A stretch of 64,000 nt of DNA from the NCBI GenBank assembly GCA_002786065.1, contig NHNY01000012.1, positions 186,001 through 250,000 of the forward strand, written 5' to 3'. The translations under genes were made by a program, and so were the position numbers. Below the pieces are notes generated by a model. The model ran no database searches. It was not told where the DNA came from and saw only the letters and a program-made list of their open reading frames with translations. How positions within the stretch are numbered: the stretch's first letter is position 1; each line of letters starts with the position of its first letter. The stretch is from Microcyclospora pomicola (taxonomy: Eukaryota > Ascomycota > Dothideomycetes > Capnodiales). Positions 44,927 to 57,100 of the stretch are shown piece by piece.

Positions 44927-46027
44927 ATGCATCTAGCGCGCGGTCTAATGCCGCTGGCTTCACTGCTAAGTCTGGTGCTCTTAGCAAAGTCAGGCCAAGC
45001 GCACCCTGCCATCGAAGTAGTAGAGTCAAGCGCCGAACTCCCTCCTCAACACACCACCGCCACCACCACCACCAAACCACTGCCCCTCCTCATCTGGCAC
45101 GGCCTCGGCGACAAGTTTGACAACCCGGGCCTCCAATCTGTGCGCGACCTCGTCCAGTCCATCCACCCGGGCACGCACGTCCACCTGATCCGCCTCGGCG
45201 ACACGGGCGACGACGACCGCACGGCGACCTTCTTCGGCAACCTGACGGAGCAAATCGACACCGTCTGCCACGACCTGCTCGCCGACCCCATCCTCACCAC
45301 CCTCCTCTCCCCCGACCACACCCTGCGCGTCAATGCCCTCGGCTTCAGCCAAGGCGGCCAGTTCCTGCGCGCCCTGCTGCAGCGCTGCCCGCCCCTGCGC
45401 GTCCGCTCCCTCCTCACCTTCGGCAGCCAGCACAACGGCATCGCGCAGTTCCAGCGCTGCACCGCCTGGGACTATGTCTGCCGCGGCGCCGCGGGCCTGC
45501 TCGCCGGCAACGCCTGGGCCGACTACGTGCAGGCCCGCGTCGTGCCCGCCCAGTACTACCGCACGCTGAACGCGACCACCCGCCAGCCCAGCGCGGCCTA
45601 CCTCGCGCACTCCAACTTCCTCGCCGACGTCAACAACGAGCGCGCGGAGAAGAACGCGGCGTATGCGGTGCGCGTGGCGGCGTTGCGCCGCTTCGTCATG
45701 GTGGTGTTCAGCGAGGACACGACGGTGATTCCGAAGGAGAGCGGGTGGTTCGCGGAGGTGGAGGCGGGCGAGGAGGGCGAGGAGGAGGTGGTGGTGACGC
45801 CGCTGCGGGAGCGGGCGATCTATAAGGAGGATTGGCTGGGGTTGAAGGCGTTGGATGCGAAGAAGGGCGGGCTGGTGTTTCGGACGATCCCCGGGAGGCA
45901 TATGGAGTTTCGGGAGGGGGTGTTGGAGGAGGCTATTGGGGAGTTTTTGGGGCCGGAGGAGGAAGAGGAGGTGGAGGAGATTGTGGGGCTGCTTGAGCAA
46001 GGGGATGGGGGGCGGCTGTGGACATAG
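44927..46027 (+). CDS. PPT1: Palmitoyl-protein thioesterase 1
   Basis: Vacuolar/lysosomal enzyme that removes palmitate from S-acylated proteins. A single exon gives 366 residues from ATG 44927. A signal peptide occupies about residues 1–25 (MPLASLLSLVLLAKSGQA). The strand LPLLIWHGLGDKFDNPG is the PPT1 hallmark. The nucleophile is Ser about 141 in GFSQGGQF, followed by LTFGSQHNGI. The acid is in FSEDTTVIPKES and the His in IPGRHMEF, in the order known for PPT1. The 3' third has long GAG/GCG runs giving acidic Glu-rich segments (EAGEEGEEE, PEEEEEVEE) and an unusual switch from C-ending to G-ending codons. Confidence 0.92.
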   Translation: MHLARGLMPLASLLSLVLLAKSGQAHPAIEVVESSAELPPQHTTATTTTKPLPLLIWHGLGDKFDNPGLQSVRDLVQSIHPGTHVHLIRLGDTGDDDRTATFFGNLTEQIDTVCHDLLADPILTTLLSPDHTLRVNALGFSQGGQFLRALLQRCPPLRVRSLLTFGSQHNGIAQFQRCTAWDYVCRGAAGLLAGNAWADYVQARVVPAQYYRTLNATTRQPSAAYLAHSNFLADVNNERAEKNAAYAVRVAALRRFVMVVFSEDTTVIPKESGWFAEVEAGEEGEEEVVVTPLRERAIYKEDWLGLKALDAKKGGLVFRTIPGRHMEFREGVLEEAIGEFLGPEEEEEVEEIVGLLEQGDGGRLWT

Positions 46028-46195
46028 AGTAGGCGGAATGGATGTACGAACATAATGCCTGTGTAGTGAAAACGAACCGTGAAGAGTGCCGTTAGTGCTG
46101 TTAGACGCACTTCCAGAACAGGGAATCTCGAAACAGTACGGTCACGGGAACGCCATCCAAGGATCAAACGTGTATATGCGTTGCTACCTCCTCGT

Positions 46196-47455
46196 TCAAT
46201 CATCCTCGCCTTCCTCTTCGACCTTTGCGCTCAAGTTGCGTTGCTGCAGTGCAGTCGATGTGGCTGGTGCTGCCGGCTCCGCGCCCGTCGTGCTAGCCGG
46301 CGGAGACGCAGCATCTGAAGCAGACTCTTCAAGCTCCTCAATCCTTGGCTCTTCGACCGCGGGTCCACCTTTCTTCACCGCTGTGCCATTGGCCTTCGCC
46401 TCGCGTCTGGCCTTCTTGCGGTCACGTTCCTCCTTCTTGCGCTTCTTGACCGCCTTCTCATCCTCGTGCCACGCCCACAGTGGCTTGAAACTGTCGAAGA
46501 AGCCGACGTCTTCGAACAGGTTGGGATACAGCCAGAACCCGGGCGGGACGGCGAACATGGTGACGAGGAAGAGGATCAGACGGAAGATGGCCATGGCGAA
46601 GAAGAGCCCGAGCACGCCCAGCATGGCCATGCTGAGATACCAGACGCCGAGGCGGAGGTGGTAGGGCCAGACGGGGAAGAAGACGACCGCGAGGATGAGC
46701 ACCAGCGCCCCCACCGCGTACAGCTTGTTCTTCCATTGGCTTCCCTCGTACAGCCAGACGTAGTAGAAATCGTCGTGCGCTTCTTGCTGCGGCTCCACCT
46801 TGACCGTCCACAGACCCTTGACCCGCTTCTTCTTGCCGTGGTTGTGGCCGGCGTGCTCGTCGACCTTGCTCACCCGCAGCGCGAGCAGCGACATGGGCAG
46901 CATCTTGAACGTATTCTCGGCCGTCACGCGATCGTGCACTTCCGGCAGCAGCGGGTTCTTCTTGCGCGCTTTCTTGTATGCTTCCGAGTGCAGGGCGCGG
47001 ATCGCTCGCTTCACTCGAAACATGTCCTTGCGTTTCTCTTGGAAGATGCACGTTCGTGGCTTGAGATCCTGCGAGCGGAAGAAATTGGCGAGGGCGAGTG
47101 CTTCGGGTTTGGGAGGACCGGGCTGGATGGGCACCTGTTGCCCTGGCTGTGCTCCGCTCGAAGGTGGTGGGCCGGGAGGTCCGCCTTGTTGCTGTCCTTG
47201 CTGTTGTGCCTGTTGCTGTGCTTGCTGCTGTCGCATCTGATGCTGAGCCATGGCTTGTTGCTTGAGACGTTCGACGTATTGTTGGACCGACATGCCGTTC
47301 TTCTGTGCTTCCGCAGCCAGCTGCTGCTGCATCATACGTATTTGTTCGGGCGTTGGCTGGGGCTGTCCAGGCGAGCCGAATTGAAATCCTGCCGGCATCT
47401 GGCCTTGCGGCGGCGGACCACCCGGTGGCGGCCCTTGTGACTGTTGTTGAGCCAT
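46196..47455 (-). CDS. SEC62: Sec62, ER protein-translocation subunit
   Basis: Part of the Sec62/63 complex that drives post-translational import into the ER. A single exon gives 419 residues from ATG 47455. An in-frame ATG at 47539 would add 28 residues, but the DNA between reads like a leader (CCACTTATCCACCACATCG). A Gln/Pro/Gly-rich N-terminus is followed by the Sec62 cytosolic domain (ALANFFRSQDLKPRTCIFQEKRKDMFRVKRAIRAL-type region; FYYVWLYEG). Two membrane segments lie at about 245–300 (LYAVGALVLILAVVFFPVWPYH and LSMAMLGVLGLFFAMAIFRLILFL). The cytosolic C-terminus has a basic KKRKKEERDRKKARREAK run and an acidic tail. It is divergent from RPL12 over about 270 bases. Confidence 0.93.
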   Translation of the reverse strand: MAQQQSQGPPPGGPPPQGQMPAGFQFGSPGQPQPTPEQIRMMQQQLAAEAQKNGMSVQQYVERLKQQAMAQHQMRQQQAQQQAQQQGQQQGGPPGPPPSSGAQPGQQVPIQPGPPKPEALALANFFRSQDLKPRTCIFQEKRKDMFRVKRAIRALHSEAYKKARKKNPLLPEVHDRVTAENTFKMLPMSLLALRVSKVDEHAGHNHGKKKRVKGLWTVKVEPQQEAHDDFYYVWLYEGSQWKNKLYAVGALVLILAVVFFPVWPYHLRLGVWYLSMAMLGVLGLFFAMAIFRLILFLVTMFAVPPGFWLYPNLFEDVGFFDSFKPLWAWHEDEKAVKKRKKEERDRKKARREAKANGTAVKKGGPAVEEPRIEELEESASDAASPPASTTGAEPAAPATSTALQQRNLSAKVEEEGEDD

Positions 47456-47729
47456 GCTGTGCGACTGCGATGTGGTGGATAAGTGGTCGAGATCACCGGG
47501 AAGCGGGACTCGAGCTTTTTGACGATATCCTTCGAACATGGAGGCCAACTGTACGGATATGGATGACTAAGGCAGCCGCGTTAGCGTCGGCAATGCCCGT
47601 CACACACCAGTCGCAAAATTGAATCTCCTTCATTCTCAATCCGTCCTTTCGTTTGTTGCGACCACACTCCCCCGTCACTCTTTATCCTCTTCACACCTCG
47701 AGTCCGGCAGACTACCTTACTCACTAGCC
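47456..47729. promoter_or_regulatory. Bidirectional promoter between SEC62 and RPL12
   Basis: Divergent start codons about 275 bases apart. The RPL12 side has the pyrimidine-rich leader (CGTTTGTTGCG, CTCCCCCGTCAC) usual for ribosomal protein genes. No distinct operator is seen. Confidence 0.45.
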
Positions 47730-48404
47730 ATGGGTAAGTATCGCCTTCTCGAATGCTGGCTAGTCCCCCTGCTGATATCATGATGTCCTACAGCCCCCAA
47801 GTTCGACCCCAGCGAGGAGAAGATCATCCACCTCCGTGCCACCGGAGGTGAGGTTGGTGCTTCGTCTGCACTCGCTCCCAAGATCGGTCCTCTTGGTCTC
47901 TCGCCCAAGAAGGTCGGAGAAGATATTGCAAAGGCCACCGGTGACTGGGTATGTCTCATGCGAGTTTCAATGGTCCAGCACGTGAGCACGATACTCATAC
48001 GTTCCACAGAAAGGTCTCCGTGTCACCGTTCGCTTGACCATCAAGAACCGTCAAGCCGCCGTCTCCGTCGTTCCATCTGCATCCTCGCTCGTCATTAAGG
48101 CCCTGAAGGAGCCCCCGCGAGACCGCAAGAAGGAGAAGAACATCAAGCACACCAAGTCCGTCCCACTTGACGAGATCATCAACATTGCCCGCACCATGCG
48201 CTTCAAGTCGATGGCCAAGGACCTGAAGGGTACCGTCCTCGAGATACTCGGCACGGCGTTCTCCACCGGCTGCCAAGTCGACGGCAGAAGTCCCAAGAGC
48301 ATTCAAGAGGACATCCACAGCGGCGAGATTGAGAGTAGGTGTTCCCCATGGCATAGGTCATGTCTCTTACAACATGCTGACAAGACGCAGTTCCTGAGGA
48401 GTAA
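47730..48404 (+). CDS. RPL12: 60S ribosomal protein uL11 (RPL12)
   Basis: Stalk-base protein of the large subunit. Four exons (introns 47734–47793, 47949–48009, 48335–48390) give 165 residues, the exact usual length. Exon 1 is only four bases, ATG plus the first G of Ala2; splicing restores [11 protein letters not shown]. The conserved [38 protein letters not shown] runs across the second intron. Exon 4 is 14 bases coding the end of IEIPEE and TAA. Early introns in ribosomal protein genes are common in filamentous fungi. It converges on the ubiquitin–eL40 gene. Confidence 0.97.
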
Positions 48405-49432
48405 ATGTACATCACGAAATCTGTGCATTTGTCTTGGCTTATGATCTCGAAAAAGCATCTCGGGCTTCGGCGTTTGGCGCCTGGGGGCGGTTCTTCATGA
48501 TGGCTTATGGAAAAGTCTACGAAACTAGATGATGCGGCTGGCAAAACAGCTTACGCCCAATTCCAAGCAGTCTCACAAGGCTGCCTCGCGCCACGACTCT
48601 CATCTCTTTTCTCTTTCTTCAATTCTCTCCATCATCCATCTCACATTTCCAGCAGCAGCTCCCCAACCATGATCTTCCCAAAACTACGAACCCGATGCCT
48701 AGCATCATTCCTCTCCCACTTCCATCATTCCCCTCCACTTTGCCAACACTCTGGCCCTGATCCACGCATCCGTGATCTAGGCCTATTTTGGTGCAAAGAA
48801 GATGAACGTCTATGTCCAATTACTCACCGCGTCGTCCTGTTGATCAGTGGGCGGAGTGGTCCATCATTTTCTGGTCCACATCTCTTGGAAGCAGCCTACT
48901 CGAAATCGAAAGCCGTCGAGTCAAACGTATGATCTCGTTCGACATCTTTCGACAACGTTGTTGGGCGTGCGAAGGCTTGCGATCCGATATGTAGGATGGA
49001 TGTCTGGAGAAACCTGACTTAGGGTTCATAAGTATACTGCAATGAAGTCGTTTTGCCTTGCGGCTTACACCTATGTCATTCATTTATTACTGCATGTCAA
49101 AGATGCGGAAGATGTCACGTACGTTATTTGATATGGAGACATGTCTCGTCTGGCACTCGCTGGTATACTAAGCACAAGTCTATTCGTCGCGTTTCGTTGA
49201 GGATCACACAAATAGCACAGTCACACGAATGAACATGAAGAATCAAGGTCTTTTGAAGAGTTTGAACGCCATGCGTGCTGGATCTCATGGGTGCTATCTC
49301 ATTCAAGTGAGCATGACGTCGCATAACCATCGCTGCACATCCGGTGCACCTCCCAAAAGAACTCCGCTGGATCCCATTCTGCATGGAACATCGTCCACTC
49401 TCCATCCGACCCCGGTCGCACACGCGCCACCA
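48405..49432. other. Convergent region between RPL12 and ubiquitin–eL40
   Basis: About 1 kb. A CT-rich tract at 48590–48665 followed by an ATG in CAACCATGA context (48669, 87 codons) looks promoter-like. The peptide has no recognisable feature and another overlapping frame (48812–48994) is equally open, so no gene is called. Confidence 0.35.
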
Positions 49433-50174
<742 letters not shown>

Positions 50175-50756
50175 CTTGGTTGGACCTTCGGGTGTTGTCT
50201 GTTCGGTAGCAGCAGAAGCGTGTCGTCGGTCTCGCAGTGACGAGGTAGAATTCGGTGCGGGACCGCAAGTCTTGGCACGTCGGGCGATTCGCGTTTGCCT
50301 CAGGCATCACAAACCACTCGACATGACGCCTCACACTCCACTTCCAACGACAAGCTGGAGCCAACGACATCTTGACACCTGAGCATCGCACGCGCCACAG
50401 CTGTATCACACTTGCTATCTTGCTCGTGCACATTTACCCTGTCATCTGCGAGTGCCACAATGTACTGTGTCCCATCATCGCACGTTCACGAGGTGATCTG
50501 CATATGGCGCATGACGCCGCCCAGGCAGGGAATGGCTGTGTCTAGTGGCTGGTCACGAGGACATTGGTTGAGGCGCCATGTATCTACACGATCAAGCTTG
50601 CACCACTCATTTCATCTGCTGGTGGCTGCAATGGGCCCTGCGCGAAGCTGAGGTGGCGAGGCATGTGTGCAGTGTTGCTTGTGCTGATGATGTGCGAAGC
50701 CACCCAACACCAACAGTCTGGCTGCGGATGTGGAATGCGGCGAATGTCCAATCATA
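50175..50756. other. Upstream region of ubiquitin–eL40
   Basis: The first about 60 bases are leader exon of the ubiquitin gene, the rest its promoter. Open frames here have no supportable features. Confidence 0.4.
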
Positions 50757-51278
50757 TTACCCGCTGTGCGAGTAGACCGGTAGCAGAGGAGGAGCAGCGA
50801 GGTTAGTATCGGAGGTAAGAGAGGATGAGGAATTTAGAGTCGCGGCCCCATGAGATAGGCGGAGCACGAACTCAACACCGCGGAAGGATTTCGCAGTACT
50901 GTGCGTTCTAGTCATTGCGCAGTCCATTGTCGGGAATGGTAACGATGGACGGTACAGACAGCACTGGAACACGAAGCTGAGCTGCACGACGAGCGGAAGG
51001 AACTTCACATTCATGTCATTTGGGGTATCATACATAATCATAGACTCAATGTCGCCAAAGATCGGCACAGAAATCGCGAACGCAAGGTGCCCGCCCATCG
51101 CCACAACAGAAAGGACGAGATCGCCAGCCTTCAAGAGGGGAGCTGTCGTGATTAGGATAAGGTCAGCTATGGACGTGAAACAGGAAAGCTTGATCGATGC
51201 TGGAGAAATGATTCGACCTCGTCGATTTGGCATATGCAGGGTAAGCACGCCGATTAATGCTGGTACTCGCGAGACCAT
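50757..51278 (-). CDS. Doubtful hydrophobic protein
   Basis: A frame of 173 residues from ATG 51278 with three or four hydrophobic stretches (FTSIADLILITTAPLL, LVLSVVAMGGHLAFAISVPIF, FLPLVVQLSFVFQCCLY) and a polar tail. It could be the last exon of a membrane-protein gene or a decayed one. Just upstream on the same strand another frame begins MIPIFSFVGLQAFAIFIAPPHG, and further up lies a 78-codon open piece (FTNIHHTLAYHSGFRIL...). No splice set joins them convincingly. I do not recognise a family. Chance hydrophobicity from TC-rich DNA is possible. Confidence 0.25.
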   Translation of the reverse strand: MVSRVPALIGVLTLHMPNRRGRIISPASIKLSCFTSIADLILITTAPLLKAGDLVLSVVAMGGHLAFAISVPIFGDIESMIMYDTPNDMNVKFLPLVVQLSFVFQCCLYRPSLPFPTMDCAMTRTHSTAKSFRGVEFVLRLSHGAATLNSSSSLTSDTNLAAPPLLPVYSHSG

Positions 51279-51800
51279 GAGGTGGAGCGATGAAGATAGC
51301 GAAAGCTTGTAAACCAACGAACGAAAAGATGGGTATCATGGTCCGAATTAGAATGTAGTATTGTATGTGTCGCAGTTAAACCCTTGGAGAACTCTATTGT
51401 TGTTGAAGAGCGGGCGTCGAGATAGGATGCTGACGATGATTTCAAGGCACCGTACATATGAAGGCATGCGTCAAGAGTGGTCTCCATTCGAAGCAGCACT
51501 TGGAAGCCGTCGGTGGCCAATTCAAACGGCTTCCAACACAGAAAGTGGTGAGGCGCAAAGCTCTGAAGAAGGCGTCAATGACGCGTCCATTGTAGGCGAG
51601 GCGAGGCAGCGGATAGTGCTGATCATCTCGAAGGATGCGGAAACCGGAGTGATACGCGAGGGTGTGGTGGATGTTGGTGAAGGAGGGTGGCGAAATCCAG
51701 GTAGCGCTGCATGGTGGAAGAGCGCATGACCTTGACGTGGGGTGACTAGGCAGAGCAGTCCAGCTTAAACGGTTATCGTGCAAGTAAATCCTGGTCTAGA
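51279..51800. other. Stretch with unassigned minus-strand open pieces
   Basis: Contains the upstream open pieces described for the doubtful hydrophobic protein and the 3' UTR of the MedA-type gene. Nothing can be called with confidence. Confidence 0.3.
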
Positions 51801-54126
51801 TTATCTGGTATTTGTCTGCTGATGGCTGTGATCTTCGTATCCTTGAAGAGGTACGAATCGTGTTTCTGGCCGCAGCGCCTGGCTGGTCATAGACGTGGGG
51901 TAACGATGCTGTTGGCCCATCTGGTACGGCTGAGTGGTCGGCGGAAGACCAGTCAACGGTGAGGCGCTCGTATAAGATGCAAAATCCCAAGAAGCATCTC
52001 CACCAGTTGATGTCGCTGGATTATTGGAGATGTATTGCACTGCAGGCTGGTGCCACGAAGTTGCCTGACCTGCAGCGGTTGTCGGAACGGCGGCACGAAG
52101 ATCTGGCTGGCCTGCTGACGGGCCGATGCCGAGACCTGCTGATGCGGCAGCATGTGAAGAGTACGTCTTGGATCTCATGCTATTTGGAGCATAGGTGTGC
52201 CCATAGGCGGTGATCATCCCGCCTGGCCCAGATCTGGGAGACGTGCCCGGACCAAGGCTGTACTCGCCAGTCGTCGTGTATGTGGGCGCAACGGGAGTGT
52301 GCATCATACCAGCCGTGGAGGAGTAACTCGCAGACTACAACTGATGTTAGCGGTAGCCAATGAGGATCTAATGGCATGCATCATGCGATGCAATGCGGGC
52401 AGGGATGACTTGCATATTTACTGATGATCTTCTTCAAGGCCGTCGCCAAGATCCGCCATGGAAAGACTTTAACGTCTTTCTCGATATTCCGGGGTTTAGG
52501 GTTGGGGAACCCCATGATCAGCTTGAAGAACTCCTCACTGTCAGCTTTGGCCTTGGACACCGTCGCCGGTCGGAAGCCCTCGAGGTTGCGCCGGATCCGA
52601 TTCTTTTCTTCCACAGTGAAGCGTACGGCTACAAGCGACTCGAGGAGTGAGATGGTATCGACGCTGGTGACATAACACTCTTTTCTTTCCTCCCAATAGA
52701 TACAGCTGACGCAGATACTGTTGGGGATGCGAGTTTCAAGCGTCACCGGCTCGAACGTGGCTGAGATGACACTCCCGGTCTGGGTTCGTCTGAATTGGAC
52801 CAGGCGACGACGGGCATCACGTTCAGTCGGCGTCCACTTCTCGCTCGTCATGCTGTTGAGCTCTCCAATGATCCTGAGTGATGCCTTTGAGTTTGGCGGA
52901 TACATGCTGTATGTGCTCAGGCTATTCGCCGGAGCCATGCTGGTGGGTGCAGTCGGAGAACTATGCATTGTTGAGGTACGTATCAGTGGCGGAGCGCTTG
53001 ACGTTGACGATTGCATCGTCTGTGAGGACCTCTCCCCGCTCGCCATGGTCGAAGCAGGACTACGGCTTGCAAAGTGTCCACTTGCATGATTGGCCCAGGG
53101 TGAGCCACTTTGTGGTTGAACTGATAGCGATGACTGATCTGCAGGAACGCCATAGAATGGTGTAGCTTGTGTGGTAGACACGGGCAGGCCATAATCCTGT
53201 TGATAGTTCGAACTGAAGCGAGGACTCTGCGTTGACACATCTTGATAGCTTGTCTGGCGAAACGACGAGGGTGCCGAAAGTGGTGGTCCGGAGACTGGTA
53301 AGTATGGGATGTGCTCGGATTGTCGGGGAAGCTGCTGGGAGGGCGCTCTTTTGACTGGTGAGTGGCGAGGGGATGCCTGCAGGGACAACTTGCGTTTGCG
53401 CGGGGCGACCTCTGGCGAGATCGAAGAGTAGAAGACTGGAGAGTCTGTATAAGTGAAGCTGCCGAACTCGAACGATGGCACTTCCCAATGGACTGTGCTG
53501 TTGTCCAACACGAGATGAAGCGGTGTTGGAGACGGTGACTCCGTTAAAGAGAGCGGAGGCACCGTCGCTGATATGGTATACTCATACATCTCGGTTGGCT
53601 GAGCTGAGGGGACTTTCGTGAGCACACCCACACACCGCTTTTGACCGAACTGGATGTAAAATGTCGTTGGTGGGACTTCCAAGTCGTACGAGGATCGTAG
53701 AGAAACAGTGATCTCGGTGCCGACAATTCCTTGGGATGGTCTGTACAATGTGATTTCGGGGACCTGACGAAAACCAGTGGCCATATAAGTAGAAAATTGG
53801 GGATTTGAATAGCCAATTTGGTCATGTGTTCCATAGGGTTGAGCAGGTGCCATGAGCGGCACCTGAGGGAGAATAGATGGTACCTGCGCTTGAGTGCTCA
53901 TGAAAGGCGCGGAATAGGTGTGGTGGGCCCCATAGCTCAAGTCCTGGGTGCCTTGCTCTGGCCTTGTGGCTGGGTACTCTACATCGCCACAATCAGTCAG
54001 AACAGTCATACGCCAATACAGTACACGCGCACGCATCATGCATCTTTCGGATCAAGGTGTCGAGGCACATGAGAAGTATGTCAACATACCATGCACATAG
54101 TTTTGAGGTTTGCCGTACTCTGACAT
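51801..54126 (-). CDS. medA: Medusa-type developmental regulator (MedA/Acr1/Ren1)
   Basis: Nuclear regulator of conidiation in Aspergillus (medA), Magnaporthe (ACR1) and Fusarium (Ren1). Three exons on the minus strand (introns 54089–53979 and 52413–52335) give 711 residues. Exon 1 is 37 nt and codes MSEYGKPQNYVH. An IPT-like segment (ITLYRPSQGIVGTEITVSL) and Ser/Pro-rich linkers follow. The highly conserved block SEKWTPTERDARRRLVQFRR, SICVSCIYWEERKECYVTSVD, FTVEEKNRIRRNLEGFRP, FPNPKPRNIEKDVKVFPW and ALKKIISKY then appears. After ISKY the intron has a GC donor (GCAAGT) and acceptor TAG, continuing SASYSSTAGMM with a Ser/Gly/Gln-rich tail. Family assignment rests on my memory of the conserved block. 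Confidence 0.8.
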
Positions 54127-57100
54127 TGACAGCAACAGGCTTCGTGGGTCGGACTGGTCAAGATGCCCGTTGTCGGGGCCGCCCCGGTAGCTTTCGACGA
54201 CTGATATTGGGATACCGCAATCCTCATCGACGACGACGAAGGATTTGCTATCGCGTCGGTCTTCCCAGTCCTGTGATTGCGTCAGTCCATTGTATATGTA
54301 TGTCGTAGTCGGGTTTCAGCTTGTGCTGTAAGGTGCAGCGCTCGGAACCTTCGAATGCAGCTGATCGAGTTGATATGAGTGGATGACTTATCGAACGTAC
54401 CTTTGCATGCATAAGTCTGCCGGTAGCCAGGATTGCGATTGACCCTTTGTTTGCGGAGCTGGAGCGTCTGCTGATCTTTAAAACCAGATGCTTCGCCAAG
54501 TATGGGACACTTCGAAACTGCAGTTGAGCTTTATAGCATCACCAATCACCAACGAAAGTGGCTCAACGATCGCCGTGAAGGAGGATACGCTCTGAAATGC
54601 AGTTGTCCGGCCGAAACACGCGATTGTGGAGGAAGCTTGTCGTCCTCCGGGAAAGTATCTGTCCAAGATGAGTGGCTATCGGTATGGACAGCCTGGGCCA
54701 ATCGAGAAGTGTTCCGCTGCCGCGACGGATCGTTGCTCGTCTCGCAGTCGTTCGCAGGAGGTCGCCTAATGCTCCCCGCACTGGGTTTCGAACGTGCAGA
54801 ATTTACTACTGTACGTTCCCGAGACCGGGGGCAACACGATTGATCCAGATGAGAGCGATATCTGCTCCCCAAATCTGAAGACGTTCGCATTAGTTCTCAG
54901 TCTTGCACTCATATGTTCCGGTCCGTCCAGAGCACCAGCATATTTGACATGACATACCTTGTCCCGACGTCGGAACCGAAAGACACCTACCGAACGATTC
55001 TCACGATGAGGCGGCTGCTATGAAAATAGACGTTCGGGGTAAAGTCCCATTGGATAATCGTGACTGGTCGGCCAGAGCAGTGAAGTGAGATGATGAAGTG
55101 ATTGATCTTGCAGCACTTGGCTCGTTTGTGTTTGCCGTACAAGGACTATTGAGCGATGTGTAAGTACATACGATTGATACTCTTCGTTTGTTGGTCCAGT
55201 CGTACCTCGTTTGTTATCGTGACGTCAAACTGGCCAAAGGAAGTCGAACTTCAAAGATGATGCGATCCCAATTGCATCCCTGTCCCAGGTGAGCGCGTTG
55301 GTAGGATCGTAGTGGTTGTTCGCGTCAATCGCCTGCCAAGCTGATGTTCAGATCTTGGTAAGATCTGTCTCGATCAATAGATCTGTGATTCAGTGTTTCA
55401 CAATGTCTGAGGTCTTGGGAGAGAATGTTTGGATGGATGTGTTCACAAGCGGCGGGGGGACCCAACAAAAAAGCCAGCACATCAACAACAGCAAAGTGGT
55501 GGGTGAATAGGTGAATGATAGTCAAGTAGGAGAGAGCCGTGCGTCAGTCAATAATGGCCAGGAAATGAGTGGTGGTGATCGATCTGCATCTGCTCCAAGC
55601 GCAGCGAGCTCCCGTCCGCTCCAATGTACATACCTCGATACAGGGCAAAGATGCCGGCGCCGATTGCTGACCGGCGCACCTGGCGCCTGACAGATCTGCC
55701 ATGGCTGGCGCCGCATTATTGCGTCGTATGAGCAGCGCCAAGTGAGGCTGGCTTGTGGCAGATGCTCCCATCCCGTGCTGTCTGTTCGAGGAATCTAGCA
55801 GACTATGGCGGCGGCGCGGGAGATACGAGATTTACGCGGGCGAAGAAGCTTAAATGTTTAAGACGAGTGCTAAAAGGAGGGTTAGCGGCAGGGACTCAGC
55901 CGCGAGAAACTCCAGCATCGCGTCTCTTTCAGACAGATAGAAGTCAACGGCGGATCTCCGTGACGTCGTGATGTCTGGGGATCGCTTTTGTTGTGGTGCG
56001 CGTTGCTGGAGCACGAGCGGCAAGGGTGTCGTCCGGGGAAGCAGGGCATTGGAAAACCACTCCCTGATTCTTCTTCTTCCCCTCTCCTTGTGTGGCAGCA
56101 TGCGCGTCATTGCTGCTCGGGCGCTCTGGTTAGTCAGGCGTGGCTATACCGCAGCGAGATTGCGCGCAAACAAAGGTACCCGCCGGCGAGCGCATTGCAT
56201 GTCACGAGTGCACGAATTGGGCAGAACAGGTCATAGGAGGATCGGCTGTGGAAGATTTAGAGTGCAGGAAACGTCCACTAGTGGGCGTGCCACGCTATTG
56301 GGAACGGTTGGCAGTCCGCGCCGCTGGGACTTCCAGAAACGTTGACTCGTTGGCCAGAATCAGACGCGCATCCCTGTCCCCTATTACGCTTTCATTATAC
56401 ACGTTACATACAATATGGCCTGGAAAGATTACCACGGGCTCGACGTGCAGAAGAGAATGCCTCATTCCGGCATATGTCTGCCCTACGGTCGACTCCAAGC
56501 TCAATCCGGCGGAGCAAGAACGTCTCGGCCGCCGGCTGCCATTCCTCATCGATGTCATCCACCGTGAGAAGATGCTCATCATGAGTAAGTGCTGCCGTGG
56601 CACATTCTCAATCTTCAGTGCCTTTCTAGTGCACGTGTGATGCAGCGGTAGAGCAGGTCGTGTACGGTGAATACATGTCTTGCTGACTGAGGGAATCAGC
56701 AAGCCTGTTGCACACTGGGATCGGTCATTGCTGTCTGCCCTCATCACCACATCCAGGCTTCTGGCCATGCCACTCAGCATCACAACGAAGGAATGCCTAC
56801 GCGTAGATGCGCAGATCGACGCGCACGCTGCACGTGCTATATGTGCCGACTTCGCCAATTTGCCTGCGTCCACCTTATGACACAGAGGGTATATCTTATA
56901 GATGTACGGACCTCGCTTCATTACCGCACCAACATACTTCTCCATCTTATGGAGGTCAACTTCCACCATCAGCGTCACAGACACCACCGCCATCAACATC
57001 GCCACCATCATCAAGGATACACGAGATTCTTCACCCTTGGTGGCGCCAGCTGATTGATATGTTCCGCGCCGATAACCGTTCTATCGACCAAGCAATCCAT

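Noticed and set aside
56641-56720. tRNA-like string (GCGGTAGAGCAGG) near 56646
   Set aside because: It resembles a D-arm but no matching acceptor stem, anticodon arm or GGTTCGA-type T-arm follows.
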